Shown piece by piece: positions 18,898-28,266 of a stretch of DNA of 64,000 nt. The stretch is from Rhizobiales bacterium IMCC20636. GTDB lineage: Bacteria; Pseudomonadota; Alphaproteobacteria; Rhizobiales; GCA-2746425. The notes beneath the pieces were generated by a model, which did no database searches, had not been told where the DNA came from, and saw nothing but the letters and a program-made list of their open reading frames with translations. The translations under genes and the position numbers were made by a program. Within the stretch, counting starts at the first letter, position 1; each line of letters begins with the position of its first letter. The DNA lies in NCBI GenBank assembly GCA_016865015.1, contig CP018226.1, positions 1,147,001-1,211,000 on the forward strand. Reading direction: 5' to 3'.

Positions 18898-20379
18898 TCA
18901 ACTGTCTGACGGTTCGTCGCGCAGTCGGTTGATATCGGGCGAAAATTTCCAGATATGGGTGCTGGTCGGGTTGGTCTGCCGGGTCCACTCCAGCACAATG
19001 TTCTTTTCAACGCGGCGTTCCAGCATGCGCTTTGCAATTGCAGCCGGATCCCAATCCTGTGTCAGCCGTGCCATCAGGCGGTCCAGAGTTGGCCGATGCT
19101 CCGGATCATCCGCCAGATTGTGCCGTTCAGAGGGATCGGCGTTGAGATCGAAAAGCTGTGGTGCTTCATCATTGTAGATGATCAGTTTCCATTGATCGGA
19201 GCGGATCATGCGCTGTTGTACGGCCCGCCCGCCAGTCCATGCCGGAACGGCGTCGGTGCAATATTCTGAAAAGGTTTCGTTGTGCCAGCTGGCGGTGGCA
19301 TCCTGCGCCAGGCTCCAGAAACTGCGCCCATCAGCATGAGGCAATTGGTCTGCGCCCATTGCCTCAAGCATGGTCTGGCTGAGATCGACCAGATTGACCA
19401 CCTGATCGCGGCTCTCTCCAGCGGGCAGAACGCCGGGCAGACGCATGATGAGTGGAACCTTGACCGATTCCTCATAGAATGTGTGCTTCCACCAAAGCCC
19501 GCGCTCGCCCAGATGGTCGCCGTGATCGGAGGCATAGATAATCAGGGTGTTGTCCATCAGCCCGGCCGCTTCAAGTGCTTTCAGAACCTCGCCAATCATC
19601 TCGTCCATGCGGTGAACCAGACCCCAATAGGCGGTTCTGGCGCGGTCCGCCTGTTCCGGCGTCAGATCGGTGGCTCCGCGATTGTCGCGCCACCAGCGGT
19701 GAAATCCATGATCGGCTGCATCCGGCCCCAATTCAGGCGGTGGCACCTTGCCTGCGTAGAGATCATAGGCCGCATCATCCACCACATAAGGCGGGTGCGG
19801 CAGCATCAGCCCGACGGTCAGACAGAAGGGCTTGCCATCTGCGTTCAGGGCCGGCGCCTGATGGGTCAGCCAGTCAACGGCCGCCTTTGTGATATCAACG
19901 TCCTTTTGTTGATAGGCGCTGTATCCGGGTCCGGTTTTTTGCAGTGATGCCGGTGTTGGATCATTGGTTTCATTGAGTACGCCCATGGATTGGCGCTGCG
20001 CGCCCTGCCAGTTGGGGCTGTGATCTCCGCCCTGTCGGTCCGCATAGCCATGCATCTGGTCCGGCCCAATGGCATGGAGCCGTCCGATCAAAACCGGTGC
20101 ACAGCCAGCAGCACCGGCGGCATGGAGCCAGGTTGGCAGATCGGAGCGCAGCATTTCGTCATTGGTCCAGCATTCTTGGCGATGCGGCCAGCGCGCTGTC
20201 AGACTGGCCATCCGGCTGGGAACGCAGATGGGGGAGGGGCAGTAGGCATTGTCAAAGCGCACGCCATCGCACGCCAATTGATCGATATTCGGGGTTTGCA
20301 CCACTGTGTCGCCATAACAACCGGCAACTTTCTGGTTATGCTGATCAGAAAACAAAAACAGGACGTTGCGAATTGTCAT
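18898..20379 (-). CDS. Type I sulfatase, probably cytosolic
   Basis: 493 residues. The formylglycine signature is CVPSR (Cys52-Arg56) within PSPICVPSRMASLTAR, and metal-binding SDQH (11-14) and YASDHGDHLGE are present, so the active site looks complete. No signal peptide is visible, unlike many sulfatases, so it should act on an imported substrate; this fits the TTT importer encoded next. It also resembles choline-sulfatase and phosphonate-monoesterase relatives. The start overlaps the stop of the GntR gene by 4 bp (20376-20379). Confidence 0.88.
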   Translation of the reverse strand: MTIRNVLFLFSDQHNQKVAGCYGDTVVQTPNIDQLACDGVRFDNAYCPSPICVPSRMASLTARWPHRQECWTNDEMLRSDLPTWLHAAGAAGCAPVLIGRLHAIGPDQMHGYADRQGGDHSPNWQGAQRQSMGVLNETNDPTPASLQKTGPGYSAYQQKDVDITKAAVDWLTHQAPALNADGKPFCLTVGLMLPHPPYVVDDAAYDLYAGKVPPPELGPDAADHGFHRWWRDNRGATDLTPEQADRARTAYWGLVHRMDEMIGEVLKALEAAGLMDNTLIIYASDHGDHLGERGLWWKHTFYEESVKVPLIMRLPGVLPAGESRDQVVNLVDLSQTMLEAMGADQLPHADGRSFWSLAQDATASWHNETFSEYCTDAVPAWTGGRAVQQRMIRSDQWKLIIYNDEAPQLFDLNADPSERHNLADDPEHRPTLDRLMARLTQDWDPAAIAKRMLERRVEKNIVLEWTRQTNPTSTHIWKFSPDINRLRDEPSDS

Positions 20380-21032
20380 TGCGGTTCACCCGGCAACCCG
20401 AGAGACCGACGCCAGGACGTCGTCAAATGGGCTTTTAGGCTGGCAGAAGCAGCCTGTTCATCACCGGCCAGAAGGGCATCGATGATATCAAGATGTTCCT
20501 GCATGGCAGCACGCAGGCGGTCGAGCGTATAAGACCCGTTCAACCGGATCAGCCGAACCTTGTCTTCCAGTTGCTGATGAGACTGGCGGATCAGGCTGTT
20601 GGTGAACACCGACACCAGAAACTCATGCAGTTCCAGATCAATTTGTAATCCGGACTGCATCAGATCGTCTGTCGGGGCATTTCGGGTCTCGTCGATGATT
20701 TGTTGTGTTCTGGAGCGCAAATCAGTCAGTCGCTCAACATTTGGTGCCTCTGCACTGCGTCGCACTGCTTCCGTTTCAATCATGATCCTGAATTCAAAGG
20801 CGTCATTGATGAACGCCACATTCACATCGGCAATCTGCACGCCACGCTGCGCGATCAGACTGATCAGCCCATCCGCTTCCAGCCGCTTGAGTGCCTCGCG
20901 GATGGCGCCCATCGGCACATCCAGCAATTCACTCAATTCACGTTGCGACACAAATTGGCCAGGCTTCAGACGCCGGTCAAACAGGCTTTCCCGGAAGCGC
21001 GCATAGGCCATGGTTCGTAACGGTTCAGTCAT
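20376..21032 (-). CDS. GntR-family regulator with FCD ligand domain
   Basis: 218 residues. A winged helix-turn-helix at about 10-75 (RELSELLDVPMGAIREALKRLEADGLI) is followed by a helical FCD domain, which in this family binds a small acid through a metal site (FRIMIETEA, HEFLVS, MQEHLDIIDALLAGD). GAGGAAA lies about 5 nt before the ATG. As first gene of the sulfatase/TTT operon it probably controls its own transcription through the palindrome at 21066-21079. Confidence 0.9.
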   Translation of the reverse strand: MTEPLRTMAYARFRESLFDRRLKPGQFVSQRELSELLDVPMGAIREALKRLEADGLISLIAQRGVQIADVNVAFINDAFEFRIMIETEAVRRSAEAPNVERLTDLRSRTQQIIDETRNAPTDDLMQSGLQIDLELHEFLVSVFTNSLIRQSHQQLEDKVRLIRLNGSYTLDRLRAAMQEHLDIIDALLAGDEQAASASLKAHLTTSWRRSLGLPGEPQ

Positions 21033-21053
21033 CGTGTTTCCTCATTGAAGTTC

Positions 21054-21082
21054 TATTAAGTGCAAACTGAGTACTCAGTCAA
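21054..21082 (-). promoter_or_regulatory. Promoter with embedded 14-bp palindrome (candidate GntR operator)
   Basis: Minus strand: TTGACT (21077-21082), 17-nt spacer, TTAATA (21054-21059). The perfect palindrome ACTGAGTACTCAGT (21066-21079) covers the end of the -35 box and most of the spacer, so a bound dimer would block RNA polymerase. It ends 34 bp before the regulator start codon. Confidence 0.6.
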
Positions 21083-21400
21083 GAGGGGATGGCGCTGATG
21101 ATAAAAACAGTGGTGACCAGAGGAAAGTGGGTCGTGCGCGTCGGACACAGTGTTAGAGGCGATCTGAGGATTGATGATGCAGTGTTAACCGTACCTGTGA
21201 CCGGAGCACTGGGCAGTCTCTAATCTAGGTTGCGGCTGAAACCGGCATCAAGTCGAGACTTTCCGGACTTTGTCCGTCAAAGCTCCGCATAGGCTCCAGA
21301 TCCGCGGCATCGCTCCGGGTCAATCCAATCCGTCTACGGTGAGAAAGGCAGCGGGGTTTTGGAAGGAGGCCAGCCATCAAGTGTCCGTTTCACTTGAAAC
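21083..21400. other. Intergenic region without a recognised gene
   Basis: This lies between the GntR promoter and the end of the GGDEF-EAL gene. I see only a weak hairpin (CAAGTG/CACTTG around 21378-21396) that could end the GGDEF-EAL transcript. No convincing ORF or RNA. Confidence 0.5.
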
Positions 21401-23407
21401 TCAAGAAGCGCGCACAGATTTTAAGGGCTCCTGGGCTGTCATGGCGTTTGCGAGCGCTTCAGCTGGGGGAAGAGGGCGACCGAATAGAAAGCCCTGGGCG
21501 CAGGTTCCGCCCATCGCGCAAACGATCTCCGCTTGCTCGTCGGTTTCAATTCCCTCGATCACGACCTCAAGTTCGAGGTGGCGTGCGATATCCAGTACGG
21601 AGTTTAACAAAAGACGCGCCTGATGCGAGGCGGCCAACTCGTTGACAAGCGAACGGTCGATCTTCAATTCCTGGGCTTTCATTGTTCTCAGGTAAGCAAG
21701 TGACGAAAATCCCGTGCCAAAGTCGTCGATGGAGATTTTACAGCCTAGCCCTTTCATCTCAGCGAGGATTTCACTTGCCTGTTTCCAATCGCGCATTTCG
21801 CTTGTTTCTGTGATCTCCAGCGTCAAAAGTCGCGGTGGCATGGCTGCATCCCAAAGCGCCTGCTCGACCTGATTTTCAATCTGTGATGAGCTGAAATGGA
21901 GCGCAGACAAGTTTACACTGAGCGAGAAGTCAGTGCCGTGTTCCGCATTCCAGTTGGAGATAAGTTGCGTCGAACTGACGAGAACAAAGCGGTCGATGTC
22001 GACAATCAAACCGCTGTCCTCGGCAATTTTGATAAAATCACTTGGCAGCACGAGTTGTCCGCTGCGACGCCATCGCACCAACGCCTCGAATCCATACACT
22101 TTTCGGTTTGGCAAAGAGACCTTGGGCTGCAGATAAACTTCCAGGTCGCCCTGCTCAATGGCATGCGGAAGTTCTTCCAGAAGTTCACGACGTTCCCAAA
22201 AAAGTTGTTCGATAACATGGTCGTAGACAGTAAAGCACTTCCGGCCATTGGCCTTGGATGTGTAAAGCGCAAAGTCGGTCACCCTGGACATCATGTCCAT
22301 GGTGATGGTTGCTCTTGAAGCGACCTGAGTTGTTGTCGCCAGGCCGATGCTGACTCCTACTTTGAATATATCCCCTTCAAACACGAAGGGTTCGGCAATT
22401 TTGGCGATGATGCGGGTGCAAAGTGAACTCAGTCCGTTGATATCGTCATTCATCACCACCAACGCGAATTCATCGCCGCCGAGTCGTGCAGAAAAACCCG
22501 AATCCTTATCCGCAATTGTCGAGAGAATGCGGCCGACATGACACAGCACTGCGTCTCCCGCGAGATGACCATAGGTGTCATTGATCAGCTTGAATTCATC
22601 CAGATCGATATAGACCAATGCCAGAGGGCTGTCGTGTTGCAGTGTTTCCGCCAGCCGATCCTGAAATTGTGTTCGGTTGGGCAATCCGGTCAAGGGGTCG
22701 AAATAGGCAAGAAATCGCACGCGCTCTTCTGCAGCCTCACGGGCATGTCGTGCGATAACTTCGAAGCGCAACAAAAACATTGCTATGCTGGCTACCAAAG
22801 TCAGACCCAGCAAAAGCCAGAACACAACTGCCTTTTGGTCATGGAGCGCATTTGATTGCGTCTTGAGAGCTGACTCTGCCTGGACCCGCATTTTATCCAG
22901 AAACTGGACAACGTTACCAGTGGCTTCCGTATCTGCGAACAGAAGCGAGGCGAGTAGTTTCCGGTTGTCCGGGAAGTCCTGTGAAATGGCGTCATCTGCA
23001 ATTTTGACGATGCTATCAAGCGCCGCGATTGAGGCTAGCCCTGATGAGATTTGAATGCGTTCCAGCTTCACCATGCGTCGGAAAGTATCTGCCCGCACAT
23101 ACATAAAGTCAGCAGCATCGGCAAATTCTTTCTTCAGTTCCGGCGTCATCTCACCAGCTTCCAACGCACGCTGGGTAATCATTATCAACCGCTGCATGTC
23201 CTGCATTGCGGCGTAACCGTAGCGAGGCTGCAGATCCAGAAAGATTGTATGGTTTTGTTCAGTCTGTTCGACGACTGACTTAACGTATGTACCTGCCCAG
23301 ACGCACATGCCGATAAAAAATCCGAGGATAATTACGATTCCGGCATGGGATGCGATCACGTCAAGAGCAGCGTCACGCCTGCGTTTTTTTCTGGGGCTCT
23401 GGTACAT
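21401..23407 (-). CDS. Membrane GGDEF-EAL cyclic-di-GMP protein
   Basis: 668 residues. Two membrane helices (about 22-42 and 193-214) flank a periplasmic helical sensor of about 150 residues. The GGDEF domain (about 235-395) has an intact GGDEF at 310-314 in ARLGGDEFALV, but no RxxD inhibitory site upstream of it. The EAL domain (about 405-655) has EAL at 441-443, EITET, IDDFGTGFSS, LKIDRS and VVIEGIET, so it should bind metals and hydrolyse c-di-GMP. Both activities look possible; which dominates is unknown. It starts 8 bp after the gene for a periplasmic protein, probably its signal partner. Confidence 0.92.
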   Translation of the reverse strand: MYQSPRKKRRRDAALDVIASHAGIVIILGFFIGMCVWAGTYVKSVVEQTEQNHTIFLDLQPRYGYAAMQDMQRLIMITQRALEAGEMTPELKKEFADAADFMYVRADTFRRMVKLERIQISSGLASIAALDSIVKIADDAISQDFPDNRKLLASLLFADTEATGNVVQFLDKMRVQAESALKTQSNALHDQKAVVFWLLLGLTLVASIAMFLLRFEVIARHAREAAEERVRFLAYFDPLTGLPNRTQFQDRLAETLQHDSPLALVYIDLDEFKLINDTYGHLAGDAVLCHVGRILSTIADKDSGFSARLGGDEFALVVMNDDINGLSSLCTRIIAKIAEPFVFEGDIFKVGVSIGLATTTQVASRATITMDMMSRVTDFALYTSKANGRKCFTVYDHVIEQLFWERRELLEELPHAIEQGDLEVYLQPKVSLPNRKVYGFEALVRWRRSGQLVLPSDFIKIAEDSGLIVDIDRFVLVSSTQLISNWNAEHGTDFSLSVNLSALHFSSSQIENQVEQALWDAAMPPRLLTLEITETSEMRDWKQASEILAEMKGLGCKISIDDFGTGFSSLAYLRTMKAQELKIDRSLVNELAASHQARLLLNSVLDIARHLELEVVIEGIETDEQAEIVCAMGGTCAQGFLFGRPLPPAEALANAMTAQEPLKSVRAS

Positions 23408-23415
23408 TGGAAAGG

Positions 23416-23925
23416 TCAGATGCCAGGCTCAATCCGCGATGCCATCCAAACCAGACTGGATTCGTCTGCAATTTCGGAGTGGGTGAGCGTGTCCATATCG
23501 ATAACAAACAGAAAGGGGCCGCGCGCTCGGCGTGAAATAACGCCGCTGTTAACGCGCGTGGCGACAAGAACATCAACATTCTCCCACAACTCACGTGCCA
23601 ATACCGTTTTGTAATCGTTCTCTGCCATCACGGTGATGGTGTCGATCTTATCAAGGCCACCCGAAGCCAGGATATCTGCCAGCAAGACGCCCTCAAACTT
23701 CGCAGGTTCGTCCCGCCACGGAGTGGTTGTCGTCAGGCTATATGTGGGAAATGCCTCCAACTCGGACGGAGTATAGGCGGTTTGTGTCCCGTCTGTACCG
23801 ACAACGACCAGAGTTGCTTCAAGATGTGCTATTGGAGCAAGTTCCACTTGGACGAGCGAGCCCGCGAACACAAATTGGCAAGACAGTATCAGAGCCATAA
23901 CTGCAGCCAGAATTCTAGTGTGCAT
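23416..23925 (-). CDS. Periplasmic protein with molybdopterin-oxidoreductase (sulfite-oxidase-like) fold
   Basis: 169 residues with a signal peptide (1-21, VFA-GS). FEGVLLADILASGGL, ENDYKTVLARELWENVDVLVATR and RRARGPFLFVIDMD match the small stand-alone oxidoreductase molybdopterin-binding-fold proteins that lack the catalytic cysteine domain. In other bacteria such proteins are found beside sensor kinases and GGDEF proteins and are taken to be ligand- or redox-sensing partners. Here it lies 8 bp before a GGDEF-EAL gene, so a sensor pair is inferred. It probably does not carry an active Mo centre. Confidence 0.75.
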   Translation of the reverse strand: MHTRILAAVMALILSCQFVFAGSLVQVELAPIAHLEATLVVVGTDGTQTAYTPSELEAFPTYSLTTTTPWRDEPAKFEGVLLADILASGGLDKIDTITVMAENDYKTVLARELWENVDVLVATRVNSGVISRRARGPFLFVIDMDTLTHSEIADESSLVWMASRIEPGI

Positions 23926-24232
23926 AGTAAGAAGCCACCTGCTTTAGAGCGAATTTCAACCTTAACTAGCGGTTGAATTGCTAAGTTTGACTTAAGGAAA
24001 ACATCGATGCGACCAAGGAAGCTGCGAGTTTTCTGCCAAGCTTAACGCGGTGTTAATAAAACCAGTCCTGCAACATGCCGCGGCACCAAACATTCGGTGG
24101 CCGTGATGAAATGCCCGGATTATTCGCTTCAGCGCAGGCAGCAAACAGTGTTGCAGCCGACAGTCAAGACGTCACAACTTGAACCAAATATAGCCATGGG
24201 CGAATGATTTGCTGTTCTTAAATGGGGTGGTT
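23926..24232. other. Intergenic region, no gene seen
   Basis: It lies between two minus-strand genes. It is A/T-richer near 23960-24060, consistent with a promoter for the periplasmic-protein/GGDEF-EAL pair. No repeat or ORF worth naming. Confidence 0.5.
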
Positions 24233-25408
24233 TTAGCTCGAACGAGCAAATCGATGTGCGAAGCTATAAGACACTACGCCGAGCGCTAGAATTCCCACCA
24301 AAGCTATCAGCATGAAGTTGTATCCAAACCGACTCCAGATGAGCGAACCAAGAAATGGAGCGATCGCGGAGCCCGCAAGATAGGGCAGGGCGAGTGCGCC
24401 GGATTTTGCACCGAAATTGGATTCCCCCAATATATCGCGTGCCAGCAACGGGCGCAGAATGCTGACGGTTCCATAAGCGCTGCCAAACAGTATCACGAAA
24501 CCGGACAGGAATGCCGGGGACGACCCACTGAACAACAGCAACACAACCGAAACAGCCATTACCGCAAAAGCCGAGATTGTCAGCCCGTGGTGAGACAGAA
24601 AGCGTTCCGATGACATCATCGCCAAACGCCCTGCCACTTGCATTGGCCCAATGAATGAGGCGGCGAGCACTGCCATTTCGGCGGACAGACCCCGCTCATC
24701 GAGAATGGGCAACAGATGATGCAGTGCCGCTCCATGGGCCATTGCCAGGCAGGCAAACCCGAAAGCCAGAAACCAGAAAGACGGAAGTCGCAGGAACGCG
24801 CGTGCAGATTCTGGAATTGCCGATGCGCTTGTTGGGGAGGCTTCGGGTTGTTCAAGCTTTCGCGCGCCGAACCAAAGCACCGGGGCTACGATGACAATCA
24901 TCAATATGGCGGCGGCCTTCACGGCCCCGCGCCAACCGGCAGCTTCCGCCAGCGTGTAGACGACTGGGAAGCTGATTGTGCTGGCAAACCCGGCAACCAG
25001 CGTGATCAGAATGATGGCCGATTTGGCGTTTTTGCCACGGGAGCGTGTGACCATGGCAAAGCAAGGTTCATAGAGGCACCCGGCCATGGCAATTCCCAGA
25101 AACAGCCAGACTGCATAAAACTGCCACAACTCGCTGACGAACGAGAGCAGCATCAACCCGACACCGCCAGCCAGGGCCGAGGCACCGATCAGCAATGCGC
25201 CCTGTCCCTTGTCAATGATGCGACCGGTGAGGGGAGAGGCCAGTGCTGACACCAGCACGGCCAGTGTGATGGCAGCTGTCAAATCTGCCTTGGACCAGCC
25301 CAAATCCTGTTCCCACCGAAGCAGGAGCGCCGGAAAAATATAGTAGATCGAGGCCCACGCCAGCGTTTGGCCAAAAGCGAGGTAAAAAATTGCCGAATCT
25401 CGCCGCAT
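24233..25408 (-). CDS. MFS transporter
   Basis: 391 residues with about 12 hydrophobic helices, starting MRRDSAIFYLAFGQTLAWAS. The loop between helices 2 and 3 (SPLTGRIIDKGQG) matches the MFS motif GxxxD-RxGR in weak form. It resembles monocarboxylate-porter-like MFS proteins of alphaproteobacteria. Substrate unknown. Divergent from the antiporter gene. Confidence 0.85.
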   Translation of the reverse strand: MRRDSAIFYLAFGQTLAWASIYYIFPALLLRWEQDLGWSKADLTAAITLAVLVSALASPLTGRIIDKGQGALLIGASALAGGVGLMLLSFVSELWQFYAVWLFLGIAMAGCLYEPCFAMVTRSRGKNAKSAIILITLVAGFASTISFPVVYTLAEAAGWRGAVKAAAILMIVIVAPVLWFGARKLEQPEASPTSASAIPESARAFLRLPSFWFLAFGFACLAMAHGAALHHLLPILDERGLSAEMAVLAASFIGPMQVAGRLAMMSSERFLSHHGLTISAFAVMAVSVVLLLFSGSSPAFLSGFVILFGSAYGTVSILRPLLARDILGESNFGAKSGALALPYLAGSAIAPFLGSLIWSRFGYNFMLIALVGILALGVVSYSFAHRFARSS

Positions 25409-25734
25409 TTAGGGTGTTCTCTCTGGCTTGGCAGCTGGTGTGGCCACCCCATACACATCGAGAGATTGGAGCCAGGACCAAGCATCGCACGAATGTTAAG
25501 AACAGGCTCTGTCGGTAGCCATGTCAAGCTCAGTCTGTGATAAAAATCGCGCCCGTTTCAGATGTTGGTTTGCAACGTCAGTGTTCATGCGTTTGTTACG
25601 GAGCGTGAGTTTCTAAAGGTTTTCTGCTTTCCAGATGAGCTGAGAGCCACTTGGATTCACCGGCGGCAGAGCCTACAAAAGCTTCTCGCATCAGCCGGAT
25701 TCCCACTCAAACTTATTTCTGCTACGTGAGTTTC
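25409..25734. other. Divergent intergenic region between MFS and antiporter genes
   Basis: It should hold both promoters. I see no clear palindrome. An in-frame ATG at 25651 could extend the antiporter by 28 polar residues but looks less likely than 25735. Confidence 0.4.
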
Positions 25735-28266
25735 ATGAGCATCATTTTAGTCACAGCGGTCATCGCTTCACTTTTTCTGGTTATCGGCGCGGCCGAGCCA
25801 CTGGCCGCACGGTTGCGGCTGCCCTACAGCGTGATCCTGGCCATTATCGGCATGCTTATCGGTGCGGGTGCCATCTTCCTGTTGCGCACGGAGTTGACCG
25901 ATGCCCTCAACCCCGTGGCGGAGGCAATTCTCGGTCTGCCGATCCGGTCAAACGTGTTTCTTTATGTCTTCCTTCCGACGCTGCTGTTTCAGGCAACGTT
26001 GGGGATGAATCTGCGCCGGATCCTAGACGACTGGGTTCCGATTTTCGTGCTTGCCGTCGTGGCGGTGATTGTTGCCACCCTGAGCGTAGGTTACGCGCTG
26101 GCATGGGCCAGCACGCTGCCGCTTGCAGCCTGTCTGCTGATCGGTGCCATCGTGTCGACCACAGATCCTTCCGCAGTGGTGTCGATCTTCCGTTCGCTCT
26201 CTGCGCCGCGCAGGCTTGCACGAATCATCGAGGGGGAAAGTCTGCTGAATGATGCTGCAGCTATCGCGCTCTTTGGGCTGTTCATGGGGTTTGTGATGCT
26301 GGGTATGCCCGATCCGACGCTGAAAGATGCACTGGGACGATTCCCGCTGCTGATTATAGGGGGCGTGGTGGCTGGCTGGTTGGCTGCGCAACTTGCCGTC
26401 TGGGTCATGGCGCTTTTTGCACGTCATGAACGTGCTCAGATCTCTGTCTCGGTCGCGCTGCCCTATCTTGCCTATATCGGTGCAGAACAACTCATTGGTG
26501 CTTCTGGTGTCATTGCAGTTGTCACTGCCGGGCTGACGATGAACCTGACTGGACCAGGGCGTTTGGCGCCGCAAGCCTGGACCAATCTGGGCGAAGTCTG
26601 GAGTTTGCTGGCGCATTGGGCCGGGGCGTTGATCTTCATCCTTGCTGCGCTGCTGATACCACGCCTCCTGGAAGAAGTTCGCGTTGCTGATGTTGCGCTG
26701 GTCGGCGTGGTGATCTGCGCCGCAATTGTTGCCCGCGCAGTCATTCTGTTCGGATTGTTGCCATTGCTGACACTGTTGCGGGTTTCACCTGCGGTAGAAC
26801 TGCCCTATCGCGTAGCGATCCTGTGGGGTGGACTTAGGGGGGCAGTAACACTGGCTTTGGCGCTGGCAGTAACGGAAAGCATCTTTGTGCCCGTTGAAAT
26901 CAAGCGCGTCGTGGGTATCCTGGCAACGGGCTTTACGCTCTTCACCCTGATTGTGCAGGGTACGACATTGAGAACGGTCATACACTGGCTCGGCCTGGAC
27001 CGGTTGTCACCACTCGATGAAGCATTGTCACGTCAGGTTGTTGCTGTTGCACTTCAAACGGTGCGCGAAGACGTTTCGCAGACCACTGAAAACTATGAGT
27101 TAACACGTGAGATCGTGCGCTCCGAGGCGAAGGATTTTGGCGAGCGACTGGACGAGGCAGTGAAAGCTGCTGAAGACGGCGCTGAAATTCTTGACCGAGA
27201 CCGCATTACGCTGGGCTTGATCGCGCTGGCTGGGCATGAACGCGACACCATTCTTGCGCGGATGCGTGAGCGGACAATTTCCGCGCGGATGGCGGAACTG
27301 GTCTTGTCGAATGCGGATAGGCTGATTGAAGGCGCTCGCACGGGCGGACGAAACGGCTATCAACGCGCCGCTCGGCAGAGCGTGACATATGGACGAAGCT
27401 TTCAAATTGGCGTGGCATTGCAAAGACGGCTGCATCTGTCAGGGCCATTAACCCGAATGACGGCTGACCGGTTTGAACTGCTGCTTGCCCAGCGGCTTAT
27501 CTTGCGTGATCTGGGTGTCTTCATCGACCGACGAATTCGCCGGATTCATGGACGACGCGTGGCAGATCTGTTGCATGAATTGCTGGCTCGCCGAGTGGAA
27601 GCCTTGGAGACTGCACTGGAAGGCCTGCGTCTGCAATATCCCGGCTATGCCGAAGAACTAGAACGTCGTTTCATCAGAAGAACGGCGCTGCGTCTTGAGG
27701 AACGGGAATACACTGCCATGCGCGAAGATGGATTGATCGGGGCTGAAGTTTATACCTCCCTGATGCAGAGCCAGAATGCGCGCCGTGCCGATACTGAAAA
27801 GCGTCCCACCCTCGATATTGCCATTCAGGGAGCAGAGCTTGTTCGTCAATTCCCGCTGTTCGAAGGCCTCGAAGAGGCTGCTGTCAAGCAGCTGGGTCGC
27901 TCGCTGAAAACGGTCTATGTCGATTCTGGAAAAGTTATCGTGCGCAAGTCAGATCCTGCGGAGAGCGTGTTTTTCATTGCGTCCGGGGCGGTCGAACTGG
28001 AGAGTGCGGGTCATACTTGGCGCTTTGGACGTGGCGAGATGTTCGGGCAGATGGCGATTTTGACGCACAAGGCACTGCGCGCGCAGGTGCGTGCTATTGC
28101 ACCCTCAACACTTCTTGTGCTCGATGCTGAGCGTTTCCGCCGCTTGCTGGCAAGCAGTCCGGCTTTGCAGCAAGCCGTTCGCGCAAGCGCTGAACAGCGT
28201 GGGATAGATCCCTCTGGCCTGCTGCCCGAAGATGGTCCGGAGGCTATTGCTGATAATGGGTCTTAG
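25735..28266 (+). CDS. CPA1-type Na+/H+ antiporter with C-terminal cyclic-nucleotide-binding domain
   Basis: 843 residues from ATG at 25735 (MSIILVTAVIASLFLVIGAAE). The membrane domain (about 1-420) has the CPA1 motifs STDPSAVVSIF, EGESLLNDAAAIALF and GGLRGAVTLALAL, which carry the ion-binding Asp residues. A long cytosolic helical region (about 430-690) leads to a cNMP-binding domain (about 715-830: FPLFEGLEEAAVKQL, SGAVELES, GRGEMFGQMAIL). It exchanges Na+ or K+ for H+, probably gated by a cyclic nucleotide. The stop codon TAG ends on the first base of a MITE-like element. Confidence 0.9.
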   Translation: MSIILVTAVIASLFLVIGAAEPLAARLRLPYSVILAIIGMLIGAGAIFLLRTELTDALNPVAEAILGLPIRSNVFLYVFLPTLLFQATLGMNLRRILDDWVPIFVLAVVAVIVATLSVGYALAWASTLPLAACLLIGAIVSTTDPSAVVSIFRSLSAPRRLARIIEGESLLNDAAAIALFGLFMGFVMLGMPDPTLKDALGRFPLLIIGGVVAGWLAAQLAVWVMALFARHERAQISVSVALPYLAYIGAEQLIGASGVIAVVTAGLTMNLTGPGRLAPQAWTNLGEVWSLLAHWAGALIFILAALLIPRLLEEVRVADVALVGVVICAAIVARAVILFGLLPLLTLLRVSPAVELPYRVAILWGGLRGAVTLALALAVTESIFVPVEIKRVVGILATGFTLFTLIVQGTTLRTVIHWLGLDRLSPLDEALSRQVVAVALQTVREDVSQTTENYELTREIVRSEAKDFGERLDEAVKAAEDGAEILDRDRITLGLIALAGHERDTILARMRERTISARMAELVLSNADRLIEGARTGGRNGYQRAARQSVTYGRSFQIGVALQRRLHLSGPLTRMTADRFELLLAQRLILRDLGVFIDRRIRRIHGRRVADLLHELLARRVEALETALEGLRLQYPGYAEELERRFIRRTALRLEEREYTAMREDGLIGAEVYTSLMQSQNARRADTEKRPTLDIAIQGAELVRQFPLFEGLEEAAVKQLGRSLKTVYVDSGKVIVRKSDPAESVFFIASGAVELESAGHTWRFGRGEMFGQMAILTHKALRAQVRAIAPSTLLVLDAERFRRLLASSPALQQAVRASAEQRGIDPSGLLPEDGPEAIADNGS

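Noticed and set aside
25651-25734. Extended antiporter start at 25651
   Set aside because: It adds 28 polar residues before the first membrane helix, with no ribosome site; 25735 fits the family start better.
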